Source of the DNA: Candidatus Omnitrophota bacterium
Lineage (GTDB): Bacteria > Omnitrophota > Gorgyraeia > S143-82
DNA: 9,867 nt
NCBI GenBank assembly: GCA_027034965.1
Contig: JALVWL010000148.1
Location: forward strand, 1 to 9,867
Direction: 5' to 3'
Of this stretch, positions 6,343 through 9,867 are shown in pieces. The notes beneath the pieces are model-generated. The model did no database searches. It was given only the letters and a program-made list of their open reading frames with translations, and had not been told where the DNA came from. The first letter of the stretch is position 1. Each line of letters begins with the position of its first letter. A program made the position numbers and the translations under genes.

Positions 6343-7011
6343 ATGGAAGAAATGAAAACCAAAGATATAGTAATCATTGGATGTTCAGGACACGCTAAAG
6401 TGGTAATAGATATTATAGAAAGACAAAAACAATATAACATAGTGGGCTTGATAGACAAAGACGAGACAAGACTAGGCAAAGAAGTCTTAGGATACAAAAT
6501 AATAGGAACTGACCACAACATTAAGGCCCTCATAGAAAAAAATAAAATATATGGTGGAATAATAGCGATTGGTGATAACCAGAAGCGCAAAGAAATTTTT
6601 ATACGAATAAAAGACTGTAATATACCCTTTAAATTCGTAACAGCAATTCATCCAGAAGCTCAAATAGGCAAAGATACCCTCATAGGAGATGGAACTGTTA
6701 TAATGGCTGGTGCCATCGTAAACCCTAGCACAAAGATAGGGATCCAGTGCATCATAAATACAAACGCCTCAGTAGATCATGACTGTTCCATAGGAGACTT
6801 TTGTCACATTGCCCCCAATGCAACTATCGCTGGCAATGTGAGAATAGAGGAAGAGACCATTGTAGGATTAGGAGCAAATGTAATCAATAACCTCAAAATC
6901 GGCAAGAATACACTCATTGGAGCTGGCTCATTGGTTCTCAATGATATCCCAGATTCTGTGGTTGTCTACGGAAATCCTGCTAAAGTTATTAGAAAGAAAG
7001 CCTGCAAATAG
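6343..7011 (+). CDS. NeuD/PglD-like sugar acyltransferase
   Basis: Acyl-CoA-dependent O- or N-acyltransferase of the NeuD/PglD family. Residues 8-90 form a Rossmann-like sugar-nucleotide-binding domain with IVIIGCSGHAK (9-19). Residues about 100-215 are a left-handed beta-helix of hexapeptide repeats (for example IGKDTLIGDG, IGDFCHIAPN, IGKNTLIGAG), ending in YGNPAKVIRK. His146 in the motif VDHD (144-147) matches the catalytic base of PglD, whose partner Glu is here Asp147. The 222-residue length is normal. Two starts are possible: ATG at 6343, or ATG at 6352, which gives the more usual MKTKDIVIIG beginning; neither has a good ribosome site. Third gene of the sugar operon; paired with the deacetylase, it could re-acylate the freed amine. 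Confidence 0.87.
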   Translation: MEEMKTKDIVIIGCSGHAKVVIDIIERQKQYNIVGLIDKDETRLGKEVLGYKIIGTDHNIKALIEKNKIYGGIIAIGDNQKRKEIFIRIKDCNIPFKFVTAIHPEAQIGKDTLIGDGTVIMAGAIVNPSTKIGIQCIINTNASVDHDCSIGDFCHIAPNATIAGNVRIEEETIVGLGANVINNLKIGKNTLIGAGSLVLNDIPDSVVVYGNPAKVIRKKACK

Positions 7012-7114
7012 AAAGAATCTCTTCAAGACCTGATAAATAACCCCGGATTATGCATTAGAATCCTTTACCTTCCATCGCTTGGTTAATCAAACCTCTCTTT
7101 CCTCATCTAAAAGT

Positions 7115-7223
7115 AAGCATGAAGGATGGAGCATGGAGAATGAAGGACAAAACCACCATTTCGCATTGCTTCTTTAAACCAAAAAATCCACTGCCTCCAT
7201 TCTCCCTTCTCAAAACTTGAGTT
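7115..7223. repeat. Dispersed intergenic repeat, copy B
   Basis: Begins with the same 28 bases as 821-848 and ends with the same 17 bases (7207-7223, TTCTCAAAACTTGAGTT) as 922-938. The middle is different in sequence and the copy is about 9 bases shorter than copy A. GGAGAATGAAGG in the left arm and CCTCCATTCTCC (7194-7205) in the right arm are nearly complementary, so this copy too can fold on itself. The ends, not the centre, are what is conserved. Confidence 0.75.
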
Positions 7224-7265
7224 GTGGTTTTTAGTTTTGACTTTTTAGTTTTTAGTTTAACCACA
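7223..7265. repeat. T-rich tract with repeated TTTTTAG
   Basis: TTTTTAG occurs at 7228-7234, 7242-7248 and 7249-7255. The tract is bracketed by TGTGGTT (7223-7229) and AACCACA (7259-7265), a perfect 7-base inverted repeat. It follows repeat copy B directly. Function unknown; it could help end transcription of the plus-strand operon after the CTCAAAACTTGAG palindrome. Confidence 0.4.
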
Positions 7266-7329
7266 TGGTGAATTCTTATTTTCAGTTTTTACTATTATTC
7301 CACAACAAGTTCCATTATATCATAAATTC

Positions 7330-7360
7330 TTATTGGATAATTTGGGATAAATGCCAATAA
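7330..7360 (-). terminator. Weak hairpin after the lipoyl-acyltransferase gene
   Basis: TTATTGG (7330-7336) and CCAATAA (7354-7360) form a perfect 7-base inverted repeat with a 17-base loop, about 22 bases after the minus-strand stop. The stem is short and no clear T-run follows, so a terminator role is only a guess. Confidence 0.2.
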
Positions 7361-7381
7361 ACTTTTCAAATAGAGGTAAGG

Positions 7382-8854
7382 TTAAAAAGGCATCTTAGGC
7401 GAAGGCCGCCAATAGATGGGCTCAAACTTTATCCCATAGCGCCTGAGGAAATTTCTTACTGCATCAGATATTTCGTTTTGCTTGCCATAAAATTCATATC
7501 TTTGCAAGTCAAACAGGGCAATCTCTCTATCCAACAAGGCATTCTCATCTATGTCAAAATCACACTCAAAACATAAAAAAACCTTTTCGGGAGTTAACTC
7601 TGAATCAGACAATTCTGGGCTATAATGCACCTTGTTTATGTCTATTCCCACCTTCTCTAAATAGCCAATCATCTTTTTATAAAGTGCAGCAAACCGCTCT
7701 TTTTTTATGCGCAAATACTCTATCCTTTTTACGTCGCCTTTTTTCTCTGCTGGAACTCCTCCCCATACCTCATTCTCACCAATATCAGAGGCTACCAGGG
7801 AATTGGCCATAACGAAGGTGCCCTTGCCAATAGATACCCCCGGCGCAATCAAAGCACCACCACCGATATGCGCATCTTCTCCAATCTCAACCCTGCCAAA
7901 AGAGGGATTGTATCCTTTCAAATAATCCTGCCAATGGGAATGGGTATATACGCACACGCGCGGGCTCAGACAGCTGTGCTCTCGCATAATAATACCATCG
8001 CCTGCATCCAAGATAGATTCGCGGCCAACAAAACACCTTTCACTTATATAAATTCCCGCATCCGGGCCAAATCTATCACCACCACCCAACAGGCTCTTAT
8101 CCCCAATCAAAGACACATCGCCCAAATAGAAATCCCTTATCTTTATAGAAACACCATCTCCTATCAAAGCCATCCTGCCAATAAAGAGCCGTTTGGCAAT
8201 AATCTCTACGTTATCGCCAATTACCACATCGTCTTCTATGACAATCTGCCTGGCAAGTATATAACTACCTCTTCCAATAAAGACATTTTTCCCAATCTTT
8301 GCACCTAAACTACGGTATAAATCAAGACTGATTTGACCAGAGCTTGTTTGTCTTTTAAATTCCTCTACCTCTTTCTTCAACGCCTCAATATCAACAAAAC
8401 CTTTATCCGGAAAACTAAATTCATCCAACGAGCCTGCCTGATTCTTTTCCTTTAGATACCTTCGCACATCGCTCTCTTTTACAATCTTGCCTGCTGGTTT
8501 AATTTTAGAAATATCTATTCCCGCCTCTTTGGCCAGGGCAATTGCCTTCTCGGTTGCAAGGAGCCCTGTCTTGCCTTCACCAGAAGGATTTAACTGGCCA
8601 CAATATTTGTCATATTTTTCTTGTGTTTCAAACAAATACGCAAGGACACTTCCAGGAGCTACGACATCGCCTTCTCCAACCTCAAACTTAACAATACCCT
8701 CAATAGGCGCAAGCACATCCTCTGTGGTCTTACTGCTCTCTATCTCAACCAATAGATCACCTGCTTTGACAAGATCTCCATCCTTGGCAAAGATATTTAG
8801 AATTTTCAGATTATCATCATTTACATTTAACGTAGGCGCTGATAGCTTTACCAT
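7382..8854 (-). CDS. Lipoyl domain - E3/E1-binding domain - hexapeptide acyltransferase fusion
   Basis: A 490-residue modular protein. Residues 1-76 are a lipoyl-type domain: GDLVKAGDLLVEIESSKTTE with Lys42 at the lipoylation position (ExxK, not the AMKM of biotin domains) and AP-x-x-G after it. Residues about 97-137 (ATEKAIALAKEAGIDISKIK, then GKIVKESDVRRYL) match the peripheral subunit-binding domain of 2-oxoacid dehydrogenase E2 proteins. After a helical linker (about 154-173), residues about 184-372 are hexapeptide repeats of a left-handed beta-helix, with YTHSHW (303-308) holding the likely catalytic His305 or His307 and the closing WGGVPAEKKG. Residues 375-490 are an uncharacterised tail. 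The usual E2 catalytic domain is absent. The ATG at 8854 is chosen because GAGGAG lies 6 bases before it; the frame stays open to a TTG at 8890, but that overlaps promoter elements. Probably a surface-sugar acyltransferase; the true acyl donor is unknown. Confidence 0.82.
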   Translation of the reverse strand: MVKLSAPTLNVNDDNLKILNIFAKDGDLVKAGDLLVEIESSKTTEDVLAPIEGIVKFEVGEGDVVAPGSVLAYLFETQEKYDKYCGQLNPSGEGKTGLLATEKAIALAKEAGIDISKIKPAGKIVKESDVRRYLKEKNQAGSLDEFSFPDKGFVDIEALKKEVEEFKRQTSSGQISLDLYRSLGAKIGKNVFIGRGSYILARQIVIEDDVVIGDNVEIIAKRLFIGRMALIGDGVSIKIRDFYLGDVSLIGDKSLLGGGDRFGPDAGIYISERCFVGRESILDAGDGIIMREHSCLSPRVCVYTHSHWQDYLKGYNPSFGRVEIGEDAHIGGGALIAPGVSIGKGTFVMANSLVASDIGENEVWGGVPAEKKGDVKRIEYLRIKKERFAALYKKMIGYLEKVGIDINKVHYSPELSDSELTPEKVFLCFECDFDIDENALLDREIALFDLQRYEFYGKQNEISDAVRNFLRRYGIKFEPIYWRPSPKMPF

Positions 8855-8860
8855 ACCTAT

Positions 8861-8866
8861 CTCCTC
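8861..8866 (-). promoter_or_regulatory. Ribosome binding site deciding the start at 8854
   Basis: GAGGAG on the minus strand, 6 bases before the ATG at 8854. The lipoyl domain begins right at this ATG, so the 12 additional codons up to the TTG at 8890 are most likely untranslated leader. Confidence 0.8.
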
Positions 8867-8883
8867 AATCCCAACCAAAATCC

Positions 8884-8912
8884 TTGACAATTATATGAAA
8901 TCTCACTAAAGT
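8884..8912 (+). promoter_or_regulatory. Promoter of the tRNA-Phe gene
   Basis: Perfect TTGACA (8884-8889), 17 bases, then TAAAGT (8907-8912), 4 of 6 to consensus. Transcription would start near 8919, a few bases before the mature tRNA 5' end at 8925. Confidence 0.65.
8890..8895 (-). promoter_or_regulatory. Candidate -10 box for the lipoyl-acyltransferase gene
   Basis: Perfect TATAAT on the minus strand, 35 bases upstream of the ATG at 8854. No good -35 is seen: TTGGTT (8915-8920) is 19 bases away. It directly abuts the plus-strand -35 of the tRNA-Phe promoter. Confidence 0.45.
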
Positions 8913-8924
8913 ATAACCAATAAT

Positions 8925-8997
8925 GCCGGGATAGCTCAGGAGGTAGAGCGCAGGCCTGAAAAGCCTGGCGTCCCCAGTTCGACTCTGGGTCCCGGCA
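8925..8997 (+). tRNA. tRNA-Phe (anticodon GAA)
   Basis: A 73-base cloverleaf with all stems perfect: acceptor GCCGGGA/TCCCGGC, D stem GCTC/GAGC, anticodon stem CAGGC/GCCTG around the loop CTGAAAA (anticodon GAA), T stem CCCAG/CTGGG around TTCGACT, and discriminator A. CCA is not encoded. A run of six T follows at once (8998-9003) and may end transcription. It is transcribed against both neighbouring protein genes, and its 3' end is only 4 bases from the stop of the next gene. Confidence 0.97.
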
Positions 8998-9001
8998 TTT
9001 T

Positions 9002-9867
9002 TTATTTTATCCTCTCTTTCATCCAGTCAATAAATTTTATAAGCCTTGCCTCAAAATCAAATCTCTTCCTTGCCATCTCATATAAAATCATATATATTTC
9101 TCTTTTTCTTTTCGCATCTGAAAGCCTATTAACCAGCTCTACTAATTCATCCTCGTTATCAAATGTGTTTATATCAAGTTCCTTCCATATTCCATAGCGC
9201 CTAACCACAGGAACATTGCCTATCCTTAAGGCAAACCACGAAAACTTATCCATCCCTGAGGAAGAAAAGACATCATAATAGGAAAAAACGCATTGATATT
9301 TAGATAAAGAGGCTATCGCCTCATTTATACTCTTAACACTCATACGATTAACTACCTCTAAATTCATCTGCCTCTCCAACACATCTGTAAAAGATATATT
9401 CTCAAGAAAACATTCACTATACACCTGCCCTAAAACAAACGCACCGGTAACAGATGAAAAAAAGTTATCATCCATATTTTGATAGAAAAACCCCAAAGGC
9501 ATAGGCACCCTGCTTTTTAGGTCCTCATATATGTCTCTTATATAATCCGAGATAAACGTATCCTCAAACGAATTGCTGTCCTTCAAAACATCCGGTGCCC
9601 CGACTAATACTTTCTTTTCGCCTGTTTGAGCTGGACCTCTTTCAGGAAAACTATAATTTAAAACAAAGCAATCCTTACTCAACTGTTTCTCTACAAATAA
9701 CTTATAAGATTCATCCATTACACCAAAACCCGTCAAAGAATTCATCATCTTTATATGTGAACGAACATGTGGTACTAAGCGAAAAAAGGCATAGGTTAGT
9801 ATAGAAAAATAGGGAATCCCCAGCTCTTCAAATATTGGTTTATGTATTATTCCTTTATCTACTATTA
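9002..9867 (-). CDS. Partial glycosyltransferase-like protein (C-terminal part)
   Basis: The frame is open from the stop at 9002-9004 to the edge of the window, giving 287 visible residues; the true start lies beyond 9867. The paired ATG codons at 9743-9748 have no ribosome site and are probably internal, since the codons before them also read as ordinary protein (IVDKGIIHKPIFEELGIPYF at the edge). I do not recognise the family with certainty. The last 80 residues (GNVPVVRRYGIWKEL, then DNEDELVELVNRLSD and a closing ARKRFDFEARLIKFIDWM) look like the end of a GT-B glycosyltransferase: the PVV turn, a D-E-L helix and a final helix with Phe/Trp. Its neighbour on the same strand is the lipoyl-acyltransferase, so a role in surface-glycan assembly is plausible but inferred. 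No signal peptide or membrane segment is seen in the visible part. Confidence 0.6.
   Translation of the reverse strand, partial: IVDKGIIHKPIFEELGIPYFSILTYAFFRLVPHVRSHIKMMNSLTGFGVMDESYKLFVEKQLSKDCFVLNYSFPERGPAQTGEKKVLVGAPDVLKDSNSFEDTFISDYIRDIYEDLKSRVPMPLGFFYQNMDDNFFSSVTGAFVLGQVYSECFLENISFTDVLERQMNLEVVNRMSVKSINEAIASLSKYQCVFSYYDVFSSSGMDKFSWFALRIGNVPVVRRYGIWKELDINTFDNEDELVELVNRLSDAKRKREIYMILYEMARKRFDFEARLIKFIDWMKERIK

Larger units (their letters stand above)
7012..7381. other. Gene-free region of 370 bases between convergent genes
   Basis: Separates the sugar operon (plus) from the lipoyl-acyltransferase gene (minus). It holds repeat copy B (7115-7223), a T-rich tract with repeated TTTTTAG (7223-7265), an isolated extended -10-like sequence on the minus strand (7314-7322) and a small inverted repeat at 7330-7360. 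No open frame in it looks coding, and no strong terminator for the operon is visible. Confidence 0.7.

Noticed and set aside
7081..7093. GGTTAATCAAACC as a terminator for the sugar operon
   Set aside because: Only four base pairs, no T-run after it.
7868..8308. Open frames of up to about 146 codons on the plus strand opposite the lipoyl-acyltransferase
   Set aside because: They mirror a well-supported gene on the other strand, have no family-like motifs and no ribosome sites.
8855..8890. TTG start at 8888-8890 for the lipoyl-acyltransferase, adding 12 residues
   Set aside because: A strong GAGGAG site 6 bases before the ATG at 8854, and the lipoyl domain starting at that ATG, favour the shorter protein. 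The TTG lies within the tRNA promoter and next to a -10 box.

Overview
The window is a stretch of bacterial chromosome, AT-rich, with sigma-70-like promoters, clear Shine-Dalgarno sites and short gaps between genes. It encodes a methyl-accepting chemotaxis protein, so the organism is probably motile, and it encodes several enzymes for surface sugars. I cannot name the lineage. A Gram-negative-like anaerobic or candidate-phylum bacterium (for example Omnitrophota, Nitrospirota or Desulfobacterota) would fit, but this is a weak inference. No phage, insertion sequence or CRISPR array was seen.

Layout. Positions 2-802 (minus) hold proC, proline biosynthesis. It diverges from a plus-strand pair at 1024-2520: rsmI (16S rRNA 2'-O-methyltransferase) and a membrane protein that looks like a reduced ArsP/DUF318-type permease. 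Convergent to these, at 2703-4313 (minus), is a chemoreceptor with a PilJ-type sensor domain, closed by a strong intrinsic terminator at 2637-2670. From a promoter overlapping the chemoreceptor's own promoter, a plus-strand sugar operon runs from 4433 to 7011: NeuC-like UDP-HexNAc 2-epimerase, PIG-L/LmbE deacetylase and NeuD/PglD-like acyltransferase. After a 370-base gene-free region comes a minus-strand gene (7382-8854) for an unusual fusion: lipoyl domain, E3/E1-binding domain and hexapeptide acyltransferase. A tRNA-Phe(GAA) gene (8925-8997, plus) lies between it and a second minus-strand gene (9002 to the window edge), probably the C-terminal part of a glycosyltransferase-like protein whose start is outside the window.

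How the genes may work together. The 4433-7011 operon can be read as a module that epimerises an activated aminosugar, removes an N-acetyl group and puts an acyl group back. No NeuB-type synthase or NeuA-type activating enzyme is present here, so a nonulosonic-acid product is possible but not shown. The lipoyl/hexapeptide fusion suggests a sugar acyltransferase that may receive its acyl group from a lipoyl arm instead of free acyl-CoA. This is the most unusual object in the window. Other structure worth notice: a dispersed intergenic repeat (821-938 and 7115-7223, with a related fragment at 2671-2702), and overlapping divergent promoters with the same geometry at two, perhaps three, gene borders.
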